Of a DNA stretch of 33,779 nt, positions 17,621 to 25,550 are shown in pieces. Made by a program: the position numbers and the translations under genes. The stretch comes from JBKEHD01 sp046710445. GTDB lineage: Bacteria > Pseudomonadota > Alphaproteobacteria > Rickettsiales > Midichloriaceae. How positions within the stretch are numbered: the first letter of the stretch is position 1; each line of letters starts with the position of its first letter. The DNA is taken from the NCBI GenBank assembly GCA_046710445.1, contig JBKEHD010000009.1, forward strand, positions 1-33,779, given 5' to 3'. The notes under the pieces were generated by a model. That model saw only the letters and a list, made by a program, of their open reading frames with translations, did not search any database and was not told where the DNA came from.

Positions 17621-18854
17621 AATATTAACAATTATATTTTTTCCTATAGTAATATTATATATGCTTTTTAGAATAGGGCGTGGGAAAGAAAATACAAAAA
17701 GTTTTTTGCAAAAACTCACTATAAAGCAAGGGGAAAGGCCGAATAAAAAAGTGATTTGGTTTCATGCTGCAAGTGTTGGGGAGGTTAATGTTTTGATTCC
17801 TATTATTAAAAAAGTGATAGAGAAACAAGATAATATACATTGTGTTGTTACTACGGCTACCATAACCTCTTCTATAATTTTTTTGAAAAAAAAGATAAAA
17901 AATACAACACATCAATTTTTGCCAATAGATTTACAATTTATCATAAGAAGATTTTTACAAAATTGGAGACCTGAACTAATTGTATTTGTGGAATCAGAAT
18001 TATGGCCAAATTTGATTGATACAGCATATAAAAATATCCCAATTTTATTATTTAATGGAAGGTTATCAGATAAATCTTTTAAAAAATGGAAATTATGTTC
18101 TAACTTTGCTTCTCAAACTTTAAAGAAATTTCATAAAATTTATCCCGCAAGTAAATCAGATTATGAAAAATTTAAATTTTTTCATGAAAAGAATTTAGAA
18201 TATATAGGACATTTTAAATATTTTCTTCCTGCATTGAAATTTTCACAAAAATATGTTGATAAGTTGAATCTTGTATTGAAAGACAAAAAAATATTAGTAG
18301 CAGCAAGTACACATCAAGGTGAGGAAAAAGCAATATATGATGCACATATCAGTTTGAAGAAAAAATTCCCAAACATTGTTACGATTATTATTCCTAGACA
18401 TCCCAATAGGAAAGATAAAATTATATCCGAGATAAGAGATGCAAAGTTAAAATATATTGATTGTATAGATGATTATGACGATTCTACAGATATATTTTTG
18501 GTATGTGAGTTTGGAGTATTGGGAGATTATTTCAAGACATCAGATGTTGTATTTCTTGGTGGTTCATTGAGTAATATTGGAGGTCATAATATAATTGAAC
18601 CTGCAAAATTAGGTGCAACTATTATAGTGGGTCCATACATATCTAATTTTAAGGATACCATAAAGGAATTTGAAGATCATGATGCAATAATCACAGTAAA
18701 AGATTCAGAAGAATTGACATATGAATTGAATCAGTTATTTCAGGATAAAGAACGAAGAGAATTCTTGGGGAATAACGCGTATAAACTTTCAAATAGATAT
18801 ACTGATGCTTTTGCTAAAGTTATAGATTTAATATATGAACATATCAAAAAGTGA
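17607..18854 (+). CDS. waaA: 3-deoxy-D-manno-octulosonic acid (Kdo) transferase
   Basis: KdtA/WaaA adds Kdo from CMP-Kdo to the lipid A precursor at the inner membrane. The 415 aa protein has an N-terminal membrane anchor (YRILTIIFFPIVILYMLF). The glycosyltransferase-B N-domain carries VIWFHAASVGEVN with the catalytic Glu, and then ELIVFVESELWPNLI. The C-domain has AASTHQGEEKAI and VFLGGSLSNIGGHNIIEPA, all conserved in this family. Full length. Its TGA overlaps the GTG start of the porin gene (GTGA). This is good evidence that the bacterium makes Kdo-containing lipid A. Confidence 0.94.
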   Translation: MKIYRILTIIFFPIVILYMLFRIGRGKENTKSFLQKLTIKQGERPNKKVIWFHAASVGEVNVLIPIIKKVIEKQDNIHCVVTTATITSSIIFLKKKIKNTTHQFLPIDLQFIIRRFLQNWRPELIVFVESELWPNLIDTAYKNIPILLFNGRLSDKSFKKWKLCSNFASQTLKKFHKIYPASKSDYEKFKFFHEKNLEYIGHFKYFLPALKFSQKYVDKLNLVLKDKKILVAASTHQGEEKAIYDAHISLKKKFPNIVTIIIPRHPNRKDKIISEIRDAKLKYIDCIDDYDDSTDIFLVCEFGVLGDYFKTSDVVFLGGSLSNIGGHNIIEPAKLGATIIVGPYISNFKDTIKEFEDHDAIITVKDSEELTYELNQLFQDKERREFLGNNAYKLSNRYTDAFAKVIDLIYEHIKK

Positions 18855-19945
18855 AGTATTTTAGAGCTGTAATCTATATTATACCATTTCTTATCATTCA
18901 TAATGTTTATTGCGCTGAGTTTGCTATTGATGGCTTAGTGAATTTTCAAAATTTCAACAGTAACTTAGGGAAAAAAAATAATAATAAATTTTTTATAAAT
19001 GGAGGGTTGAATTTTAAATTTTGGAAATCGCTAAAAAATAATAAAAAATATGGGTTCCACGTGAAACTTAACCCAAATATGCTAAATGAAAATAATAAAA
19101 AAGATCAAGAAAATATTTATCCAGTAGAGCAAGTAGTGGGGTATTTTGAAAATAAATTAGGTAGATTTGAGGTTGGTAATTATACAAGTATTTCTAACTC
19201 TATAGATGCAAATACAATAGTAAATTTTATGAATGACAATAGTCTGTTGTATTTAGGAGATATAGTATCTGAAAGAGATAGTGGTTTTAAATATTTTCCA
19301 TTAGATACGTTTTTTCCAACAAATAGCATTAATGCCTTTGGTGTTTCAGGGAAAAATAGTGCAAAGCTAAATTATTATACTCCGGAATTTGATGGTATTA
19401 GATTTGCTATTTCATATACACCAACAATTAAAAAATTTGGTAATGAAGAGATATTAAAGAATATTGCTGAATTAGGAGTTCTATATACAGGTGAAATTGA
19501 AAATATTGGGATAAAGTTATCAAATATTTTGCAGTTTGGGAAAAACAAAAATGATAGAAAATTTTATGGGTGGCTTTTTAGTTCGAATATGAATTATCAA
19601 GGTGTATCTTTTTGTTTTTCTTATGGAAATTTAAATAAATATAACTTAGGAAATATAAATAATACTTCAAAGACAGTTTATTGGACAACAGGGTTTCAAT
19701 ATAGTTTTGGTCCAGTAAGTACAAATATTAATTACATTAGAAATAAAACAGGTGATTGGTATAGTATAAATAGCGATGGTATAGGGTATAAAAATTTAAT
19801 GTGGGGTTTAGAGTATAGAATTGCAAAAGGGATCTCTACGTACACAGAAGTATCAACATTTCATTTTAATAATAAAGTACAGCATAAAGAAAATCTAAAG
19901 TTAAAAGGAAGAGCTATTACAGCAGGTATAAAATTCAAATTTTAA
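18851..19945 (+). CDS. Porin-like outer-membrane beta-barrel protein
   Basis: The 364 aa product begins with a signal peptide (MKYFRAVIYIIPFLIIHNVYCA, cleavage likely after CA). It then shows alternating beta-strand pattern and ends KFKF, with the terminal Phe used by the Bam machinery. Segments like NKLGRFEVGNYTS and KLNYYTPEFDGIRFAISYTP resemble Gram-negative porins of the 16-strand type. The start is a GTG sharing bases with the kdtA stop, so it is probably translationally coupled to Kdo transferase. A parS-like sequence lies inside the coding region at 19053-19068, coding around GFHVK. Pore specificity is unknown. Confidence 0.78.
   Translation: MKYFRAVIYIIPFLIIHNVYCAEFAIDGLVNFQNFNSNLGKKNNNKFFINGGLNFKFWKSLKNNKKYGFHVKLNPNMLNENNKKDQENIYPVEQVVGYFENKLGRFEVGNYTSISNSIDANTIVNFMNDNSLLYLGDIVSERDSGFKYFPLDTFFPTNSINAFGVSGKNSAKLNYYTPEFDGIRFAISYTPTIKKFGNEEILKNIAELGVLYTGEIENIGIKLSNILQFGKNKNDRKFYGWLFSSNMNYQGVSFCFSYGNLNKYNLGNINNTSKTVYWTTGFQYSFGPVSTNINYIRNKTGDWYSINSDGIGYKNLMWGLEYRIAKGISTYTEVSTFHFNNKVQHKENLKLKGRAITAGIKFKF
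19053..19068. promoter_or_regulatory. parS: Second parS-like site, inside the porin gene
   Basis: The 14-base core GTTCCACGTGAAAC at 19054-19067 is identical to the core of the site at 5861-5874, including the same C in place of the consensus T. The outer bases differ (G and T instead of T and A). A 14-base exact match is very unlikely by chance in 34 kb, so ParB binding is probable, although the site is embedded in codons. Confidence 0.7.
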
Positions 19946-20157
19946 AAATTTATGTTTTGAAATTATAGTAAAGTGATCCCCAAAAATCATAGCAATATAA
20001 GAGAAAGACCGCTGCGTAACCTAATAAAATATGAGAGATAATAAAAAAGACTAAAAATACCGATCCTCATGTATATACAATATACTGCGGTTCTCATTTC
20101 TATTACTCTTACAAATTTTCAAAAATTTCTAGTTATGCAGGGGGCTCAAGTTGTTAT

Positions 20158-20186
20158 TTGACAAGTTAATATTTATTGATTATACA
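20158..20186 (+). promoter_or_regulatory. Sigma-70 type promoter of the cupin gene
   Basis: A perfect -35 box TTGACA (20158-20163) is followed by a 17-base spacer and TATACA (20181-20186). Transcription would begin near 20193, about 24 bases before the ATG at 20217. It rules out the more upstream in-frame starts of that gene. The 210 bases before it (19946-20157) hold no gene I can support, only small AT-rich inverted repeats. Confidence 0.65.
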
Positions 20187-20216
20187 CTCATAAACATTAT
20201 AACAATGGAAGGAATT

Positions 20217-21047
20217 ATGTCTATTATATGTACAAATACTTTTAGTATTATTGAAAAGTCTGCAAAAAATTTTCAAAATGCCATTAGTGTTAGCGATCAG
20301 GAAGCCATTTTAGAATTTACTAAAATATTAAAATTATGGTACTTAGAAAATAAAAATGATATAGAGGAGTGCTCTGCTCAATTAGCTGTACCAAGTATTA
20401 CAGATTCAATAGAATATCAAAGAAATATCTTAATTAATGATAAAAATGGTGAATTTGTAGTTTTTATACATAAAATGAAGGTAGGCGGTTCTACTCCTTT
20501 TCATAACCATGGTAGCGATATAAATATATTTGTTTTACCAATAACCAATGGATTGGTTGAAGATACATATCGCCATAAAATTAGTGATTTTTCAGAAACT
20601 GTAGCTGTTAATTTATACTATATAGGTGTAACAAATTTAACTGCTGGAGAAGTTAGTGTTTGCACAGATGATTTACTTCATAAAGTATCAAATTCGTCAG
20701 ATCATATTCAATCCTTTATTGAAATATACTTTCCAATACCTAAGGATATAAAAATATATATTCCTTATTACAATGAGTCGGATAAATACTTACAAATCAA
20801 ACCTATTCAAACAAACATGCCTTATTATAAATCACTTTCTAAGGGAGAATCTAAATTAGATTGCTATGAGTTACTAGAAATAAATAATTCAAGATTTTTT
20901 ACTTCGACAGAACATATATTAGAAGATAAAGAAAGTTTAAAATCTTATTTTGAACAATATGGTTGTTACTATGTAGAAAAAATTTCAAATGAAATCTATA
21001 TTATTTGGTCTCCAGAAGAAAATAATGCAATTCACAATGATCTTTGA
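20217..21047 (+). CDS. Cysteine dioxygenase-like cupin protein with C-terminal extension
   Basis: The 276 aa protein resembles thiol (cysteine) dioxygenases, non-heme iron enzymes that oxidise cysteine to its sulfinic acid. Iron ligands are His96 and His98 (PFHNHG) and His155 (LHKVSN). The substrate-binding YxRN motif is Tyr67-Gln-Arg69-Asn. Tyr171 aligns with the catalytic Tyr of mammalian enzymes, but the neighbouring Ser and His of that triad are replaced by Phe and Glu. Bacterial family members are usually about 200 aa; here about 100 extra residues follow the cupin core and match nothing I know. ATG 20217 is chosen because GGAAGGA lies just before it and the promoter at 20158-20186 excludes longer starts. 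It stands alone, converging on the tRNA genes. Confidence 0.65.
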   Translation: MSIICTNTFSIIEKSAKNFQNAISVSDQEAILEFTKILKLWYLENKNDIEECSAQLAVPSITDSIEYQRNILINDKNGEFVVFIHKMKVGGSTPFHNHGSDINIFVLPITNGLVEDTYRHKISDFSETVAVNLYYIGVTNLTAGEVSVCTDDLLHKVSNSSDHIQSFIEIYFPIPKDIKIYIPYYNESDKYLQIKPIQTNMPYYKSLSKGESKLDCYELLEINNSRFFTSTEHILEDKESLKSYFEQYGCYYVEKISNEIYIIWSPEENNAIHNDL

Positions 21048-21148
21048 TTAAGGATAATTTCAGCAAGATAAATCTTAATATTGAAAAATATACTATCACG
21101 ACACCAAATCCTAGATAATCAAATTTTCTTTATCACCTATATAAGACT

Positions 21149-21224
21149 TGGTGGAGGCAAACGGATTCGAACCGATGACCCTCTGCTTGCAAAGCAGATG
21201 CTCTACCAACTGAGCTATGCCCCC
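21149..21224 (-). tRNA. tRNA-Ala (anticodon TGC)
   Basis: Reading the minus strand, the 76-base sequence starts GGGGGCATAGCTCAG and ends with encoded CCA. The acceptor stem GGGGGCA pairs with TGCCTCC with one G-U pair. The anticodon arm is TCTGC-TTTGCAA-GCAGA, so the anticodon is TGC. The T-loop GGTTCGAATCC is intact. It lies 6 bases downstream of tRNA-Gly, so the two are probably cut from one transcript. Confidence 0.97.
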
Positions 21225-21230
21225 TAAATT

Positions 21231-21305
21231 TGGAGCGGGCGAAGGGAGTCGAACCCTCGACCCCAACCTTGGCAAGGTTGTGCTCTACCAGTGAGCTACG
21301 CCCGC
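21231..21305 (-). tRNA. tRNA-Gly (anticodon GCC)
   Basis: On the minus strand the 75-base sequence starts GCGGGCGTAGCTCAC and ends CTCCA with CCA encoded. The acceptor stem GCGGGCG pairs fully with CGCCCGC. The anticodon stem-loop around CCTTGCCAAGG gives anticodon GCC. The T arm GAGGGTTCGACTCCC is intact. It is the first of a two-tRNA unit. Confidence 0.97.
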
Positions 21306-21319
21306 AACCACATTATTAA

Positions 21320-21372
21320 GATAAAATATAAAGCAAATTTATTTAAATGCAATGTTATTTGAATAAATTTGC
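21320..21372 (-). terminator. Rho-independent terminator-like hairpin after lpd
   Basis: Inverted arms 21333-21347 and 21358-21372 form a 15-pair stem with one G-U pair and a 10-base loop. On the minus strand the stem is followed by TTTATATTTTAT. It lies 18 bases after the lpd stop and is well placed to end the pdhC-lpd transcript. The stem is AT-rich, so its strength is uncertain. Confidence 0.6.
21325..21352 (-). promoter_or_regulatory. Possible promoter of the tRNA-Gly/tRNA-Ala unit
   Basis: On the minus strand TTGCAT (21347-21352), a 16-base spacer and TATATT (21325-21330) lie about 20 bases before tRNA-Gly. The -10 box is good and the -35 box only fair. It overlaps the terminator-like hairpin of the pdhC-lpd unit. 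Confidence 0.4.
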
Positions 21373-21389
21373 AATACTTTTTCGTAATC

Positions 21390-22796
21390 TTAAATATGCA
21401 AGCTTTTATTTACTGCACTTAAAACAGCTTCATGGATGGATTCTGATATAGTAGGATGTGGAAAAATAGACTCAAGAATGTCTAATTCCGTGCCTTCTAA
21501 ATTTTTTACCAGGGTTAATCCAAATATCATTTCTGTTACTTCAGGTCCCACCATATGAGCGCCTAATAATTCTCCAGTAATTTTATGAAAAATTACTTTT
21601 ACAAATCCATCAGTATCTCCTAAAGCTATTGCTTTGCCATTACCTATTAGAGGAAATTTTCCAATCCTTATATTTTCTTCAGAAAAATTTTGTTTAGCTT
21701 TTTCTTCTGTTAACCCAATACTTGCGACTTGAGGGTGGCAATAAACACAGCTGGGTATGTTGTCTATATTTAATTTTTTTGTTTCTTTGCCTAGTATAGC
21801 ATTGATACATATATCAGCCTCTTTACTTGCTTTATGTGCAAGACAAGGGGGTGCTACTACATCTCCTATGGCAAAAATTCCTTTCTGATCTGTTTCCATT
21901 TGATCATTGGTTTTAATATACATTTTTTCAGAAAGTTGAATATTTGTATTTTCTAACCCAATATTTTCAATGTTAGCAGATATTCCTATGGCAGAAATAA
22001 TGTTGTCATAAGATTTATTTAATTTCTTTTTTGATGTACTGATTGTAAAATCCATTCCATTTTTAGAAGAAGTAAAATTATCTATTTTAGCATTTGTTAA
22101 TATCTCAATTCCTTGTTTTTCGAGTGATTTTTTTAAAAATTCTGAAGTTTCTTTATCTTCATTAACTAAAATTCTATCTGATATTTCAATAATAGTTACG
22201 TTTGACCCTAAATTATTATAAAAACTTGCAAATTCTATTCCTATTGCACCACTCCCAATTATAAGTAAATTTTTTGGTAAATTTTTAGGTATTAAAGCTT
22301 CTCTATATCCCATAATGCATTGATTATCTTTTGGAGAGAGGTCTTTTAAAAATTTAGGTTTAGCACCAGTTGCAATAATGAAATTTTTAGAGGTGATTTT
22401 TTGACTGTCTTTTGTATTTGTTACTTTTATTGAATTTGAATCTACGAACTCACCAAATCCATATATAATTTTGACATCATTTTTATTTAGTAAATGATCT
22501 ATACCTTTTGATAACTGTTCAGCAACATTTCTTGATCTTTTTATTATTTTTTCAAAATTAATTTTGAAATCTTTGCAATCAATTCCGAATTCATCAGCTC
22601 TTTTAAAATACTCTATAATTTCTGAAGAGCGTAGTAATGCTTTTGTAGGTATACATCCCCAATTCAAACAAACTCCACCAAGCTTCTCTTTTTCTATTAC
22701 AGCTACTTTTAAGCCATTTTGTGCAGCTTTTATTGCTGCAACATATCCTCCTGGACCTGATCCAAGGATAACTAAATCATAATCATATTGACTCAT
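21390..22796 (-). CDS. lpdA: Dihydrolipoyl dehydrogenase (E3)
   Basis: E3 re-oxidises the lipoyl arm of the pyruvate dehydrogenase complex with FAD and NAD. The 468 aa protein has the N-terminal FAD motif GSGPGGYVAA and the redox disulfide Cys43/Cys48 in GGVCLNWGC. It also has the second Rossmann motif GSGAIGIEFASF, the FAD block GIFAIGDVV, and the catalytic His in FPHPTISESIHE near the C-terminus. Full length. It lies 16 bases after pdhC, so it is the E3 of this complex. The start is ATG 22796. Confidence 0.96.
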   Translation of the reverse strand: MSQYDYDLVILGSGPGGYVAAIKAAQNGLKVAVIEKEKLGGVCLNWGCIPTKALLRSSEIIEYFKRADEFGIDCKDFKINFEKIIKRSRNVAEQLSKGIDHLLNKNDVKIIYGFGEFVDSNSIKVTNTKDSQKITSKNFIIATGAKPKFLKDLSPKDNQCIMGYREALIPKNLPKNLLIIGSGAIGIEFASFYNNLGSNVTIIEISDRILVNEDKETSEFLKKSLEKQGIEILTNAKIDNFTSSKNGMDFTISTSKKKLNKSYDNIISAIGISANIENIGLENTNIQLSEKMYIKTNDQMETDQKGIFAIGDVVAPPCLAHKASKEADICINAILGKETKKLNIDNIPSCVYCHPQVASIGLTEEKAKQNFSEENIRIGKFPLIGNGKAIALGDTDGFVKVIFHKITGELLGAHMVGPEVTEMIFGLTLVKNLEGTELDILESIFPHPTISESIHEAVLSAVNKSLHI

Positions 22797-22812
22797 ATTT
22801 TACTCACTAAAA

Positions 22813-24072
22813 TTAATAACAAATCATTAACGCAGGATTTTCAATAAATTGTTTGAAATCCTTTAAGAATTTTGCTGCTGTAGCACCATCTACGACTCTA
22901 TGATCACAAGATAACGTGAATGTCATGACATTCACAGGCTTTAATTGATCATGCTTATCAAAAGCAGCTATTTTTCTTATATTACCCACAGACATTATTG
23001 AAGATTGTGGTGGATTGATAATTGCATAAAAAGATTTAATATCAAACATTCCTAAATTGGAAATACTAAAACCTCCTCCTTGATACTCTTCAGGTTTTAG
23101 GCGTTGTAACTTGGCTCTTTTTGCTAAATCTTTTACTTCTGAAGATATAGCGATGGTGCTTTTTTGATTAGCATTCCTTATTATTGGTGTAATCAACCCA
23201 TCATCTACTGCCACAGCAACTGAAATATCTATGTTTCCATATTGTATAATATTCTCATTATTCCAAGAAGAATTGATTTTTGGATGTTTTGTAAGAGACA
23301 AAGCTGTTGCTTTTATAATCATATCATTGATAGATATTTTGTAAGCACTTATGCCCTCTTTATCTTTTTGAGCTGCATTGTTGATATCTTGTCTAAATTG
23401 CATTAATTGATCAACTACACATTCTATTTCAAGATAAAAATGTGGAATTTGTTGTTTAGATTCAAGTAATTTATTTGCAATTACTTGTCTCATATTGCTT
23501 ATTTCAATAATTGTATCCTGAGTGACATTAGATATATTGGTGTTGATAGCTAATGTATCCAAATCATCTTTTACGATTCGTCCTCTTGGTCCAGAACCAC
23601 GTATTTGATTGATATCAATATTCTTTTGTAAAGCGACTCTTTTTGCAACTGGTGAAATGAATTTTCTGTCACCCTGCTTATCATCTATTTTATTTGACGA
23701 ATCAAAATTAGAATCCTCTTTAGAGTCGATTGATTTTGTTTCTTTATTTTTTGTGAGTTTTACTTCTGTATCTTTGGTATCGATATTAATTTCGTTTTTA
23801 AAGTCATCTGCAATTTTTTTCGGATCTTCACCATCTTCTGCTAGAATTGCAATAATATCGTTTACTTTTACATTTTTTGCACCGCTTGGTACTAATATTT
23901 TTGCTAAAATTCCATCATCAGCAGATTCAACTTCCATTATTGCTTTATCTGTTTCAATTTCAGCTATTATATCTCCAGAACGAACTTCATCTCCTTCTTT
24001 CTTTAGCCAATTTGCTAAATTTCCTTCTTTCATTGTAGGAGACAAGGCTGGCATCAAAATTTGTACACTCAT
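22813..24072 (-). CDS. pdhC: Dihydrolipoamide acetyltransferase, E2 of pyruvate dehydrogenase
   Basis: E2 forms the core of pyruvate dehydrogenase and transfers the acetyl group to CoA. It has a single N-terminal lipoyl domain with Lys43 in EIETDKAIMEVES, then a charged linker. The E1/E3-binding domain FISPVAKRVALQKN...IRGSGPRGRIVKDD follows, then the catalytic domain with the active-site HRVVDG near the C-terminus. At 419 aa it is the usual size for alphaproteobacteria. The E1 genes pdhA and pdhB are not adjacent here. Confidence 0.94.
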   Translation of the reverse strand: MSVQILMPALSPTMKEGNLANWLKKEGDEVRSGDIIAEIETDKAIMEVESADDGILAKILVPSGAKNVKVNDIIAILAEDGEDPKKIADDFKNEINIDTKDTEVKLTKNKETKSIDSKEDSNFDSSNKIDDKQGDRKFISPVAKRVALQKNIDINQIRGSGPRGRIVKDDLDTLAINTNISNVTQDTIIEISNMRQVIANKLLESKQQIPHFYLEIECVVDQLMQFRQDINNAAQKDKEGISAYKISINDMIIKATALSLTKHPKINSSWNNENIIQYGNIDISVAVAVDDGLITPIIRNANQKSTIAISSEVKDLAKRAKLQRLKPEEYQGGGFSISNLGMFDIKSFYAIINPPQSSIMSVGNIRKIAAFDKHDQLKPVNVMTFTLSCDHRVVDGATAAKFLKDFKQFIENPALMICY

Positions 24073-24174
24073 GAACTAGTTATTTTTTTATTCAATAGTA
24101 TATCTTATTGATAAATAATCCAATTACAACAAATCTTTTGTATAACTCAATGTATGTGTGAAGATAATGAGGAC

Positions 24175-24211
24175 AGTAGAGACCAATTAAAATGATAAAT
24201 AGATCTCTACT
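24175..24211 (-). terminator. Weak terminator-like hairpin after the Ser/Thr-rich gene
   Basis: Arms AGTAGAGA (24175-24182) and TCTCTACT (24204-24211) form an 8-pair stem with a 21-base loop, just downstream of the gene ending at 24220. There is no following T-run, so it may instead be an RNA 3' end stabiliser. Confidence 0.35.
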
Positions 24212-24219
24212 TAATAAAA

Positions 24220-24681
24220 TTAACTAGCTATTTTTTGTGCAGCTTTCTTTTTTTTCATTTTTGTTCCATTTTTTTTACTAGGAACAGTATCAGAATTAGT
24301 TGTGCTAACACCAGTAGAATCGGTTGTGTTAGAAACTTGTGTGTCTGTACCTGTTGTATTTGAAGTGGCATCAGCAACAGTTGCAGTAGAATCAGCTGTT
24401 GTAGTAGAAGATGCAGCACTGTCTGTCATCTGAGTAGCATTACTAGACACTGGGTTATTAGTTTGAGTTGTTGTAGGAACCTGTGTAGTATCAACTGTGT
24501 CTTGAGTATTTGAATTTGATGCTGCTGCTGGATTATAAGCATCAGGAGTAACTGTTTTAACGTTTTGCTGATTTGCAAAGTCTTGAGATGTTACTGTTTT
24601 CATAGCAGAATCTTCTGCAGCGATAACAAATGTAAAGCAAGATAAAGTTAAAAAGGCTGTAGAAAAAATTTTTATATACAT
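24220..24681 (-). CDS. Secreted Ser/Thr-rich low-complexity protein
   Basis: I do not recognise this gene. The 153 aa product begins with a clear signal peptide (MYIKIFSTAFLTLSCFTFV, cleavage probably near IAA-ED). The mature part is dominated by Thr, Ser, Asn, Asp, Ala and Val, with TTQTNNPVSS, SSTTTADST and NTTGTDTQVSNTT-like runs, and lacks aromatics, Cys or a fold signature. The last 20 residues turn strongly basic (KKNGTKMKKKKAAQK). The codons are less AT-rich than the neighbours because of Ala/Thr/Gly use. It stands alone between pdhC and the divergent cycM. It could be a surface-exposed or secreted disordered protein, but its function is unknown. Confidence 0.75.
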   Translation of the reverse strand: MYIKIFSTAFLTLSCFTFVIAAEDSAMKTVTSQDFANQQNVKTVTPDAYNPAAASNSNTQDTVDTTQVPTTTQTNNPVSSNATQMTDSAASSTTTADSTATVADATSNTTGTDTQVSNTTDSTGVSTTNSDTVPSKKNGTKMKKKKAAQKIAS

Positions 24682-24830
24682 ATTAATTACATCTTATATT
24701 GATTGAAAAAGTGTATCAGCAAAATTTTATATTGATAGTTTTTTTTGCATTAATGATTAAAATGTAAATAAAAGCTTGATTTAAGATATTGCTTGGTTAT
24801 TTTTTTAATAAATAAAAATGAGATTAATTA

Positions 24831-25373
24831 GTGAATAATTACGAATTTGATAAAATTGTTTCTGCCATAGCGTTTGGAATAATAACATTATTGTTAGCAA
24901 TAAATATAGGGGATATAATCTATTATAGTGGTATATCTGATGAAAAAAGAGGTTATACGATAGATATATCAGATTTGGAAGATGAGAAAGTAGTGGCTGT
25001 TGATGATGCTAGCAAAGAAGATAATATAGATGTTTATAAATTGTTATCAGATGCTGATTATGTGAATGGAGAAAAGATTTTTAAAAAATGCTCTATATGT
25101 CATACTATTGCTAATGGGGGAGGTAACAAGGTTGGTCCTAATTTGTGGAATATTATTGATTCAAAAGTTGCAGAAAACAAAACTTTTGCATATTCAAGTG
25201 CAATGAAAAATAAAGCTGAAGAAGGGAATGTATGGACGATTCAAGAGCTAATAAAATATCTAAAATCTCCAAAAAAATATGTTCCAGGAACTAAAATGGC
25301 ATTTGCTGGAATTAAAAAATTACAAGATAGAGCTGATTTATTGAAATTTTTGCAAAATTACGGGAAAAAATAG
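24831..25373 (+). CDS. cycM: Membrane-anchored cytochrome c (CycM type)
   Basis: This protein carries electrons between the bc1 complex and the terminal oxidase at the periplasmic face. The 180 aa sequence has an uncleaved N-terminal anchor (about residues 10-30), an acidic linker and a class I cytochrome c domain. The heme site is Cys87-Ser-Ile-Cys90-His91, GNKVGPNLWNII follows, and the sixth ligand is the Met in PGTKMAFAG. The start is GTG at 24831; an ATG just upstream is in another frame and closes at once. Heme attachment would need the Ccm system whose ccmAB genes are in this window. Confidence 0.92.
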   Translation: MNNYEFDKIVSAIAFGIITLLLAINIGDIIYYSGISDEKRGYTIDISDLEDEKVVAVDDASKEDNIDVYKLLSDADYVNGEKIFKKCSICHTIANGGGNKVGPNLWNIIDSKVAENKTFAYSSAMKNKAEEGNVWTIQELIKYLKSPKKYVPGTKMAFAGIKKLQDRADLLKFLQNYGKK

Positions 25374-25497
25374 TACTAAAATTTTAATATTTATGATTTT
25401 AACACATAGTGATATAAATTTATAAAACTAATGGTTGCAATGATTGATTTGATATGATAATAATTACGCCAAGTAGTTGAGACTGTGAATATATAGT

Positions 25498-25550
25498 TAG
25501 CGCATCCTTATCATCAAGCAAACCTTCCCACTACTCATTAGGATGCGCTA
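25498..25550. repeat. Inverted repeat spanning the 3' end of the manC-like gene
   Basis: TAGCGCATCCTTA at 25498-25510 matches the reverse complement of TTAGGATGCGCTA at 25538-25550 at 12 of 13 positions. The loop is 27 bases. The right arm lies inside the last codons of manC (residues LAHPN) and the left arm is beyond the stop. There is no T-run after it on either strand, so it is more likely an mRNA 3' end hairpin or a small duplication than a classical terminator. Confidence 0.7.

Noticed and set aside
19978..20041. Short peptide-like stretch resembling a transposase end (VIPKNHSN...RNLIKYER)
   Set aside because: The likeness to IS5-type transposases is only a few residues, there are no terminal inverted repeats or target duplication, and the frame is very short.
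23609..24079. 156-codon plus-strand frame opposite pdhC
   Set aside because: It is antisense to the lipoyl domain and linker; its Ser/Phe-rich composition is what complementing Glu/Lys codons produces.
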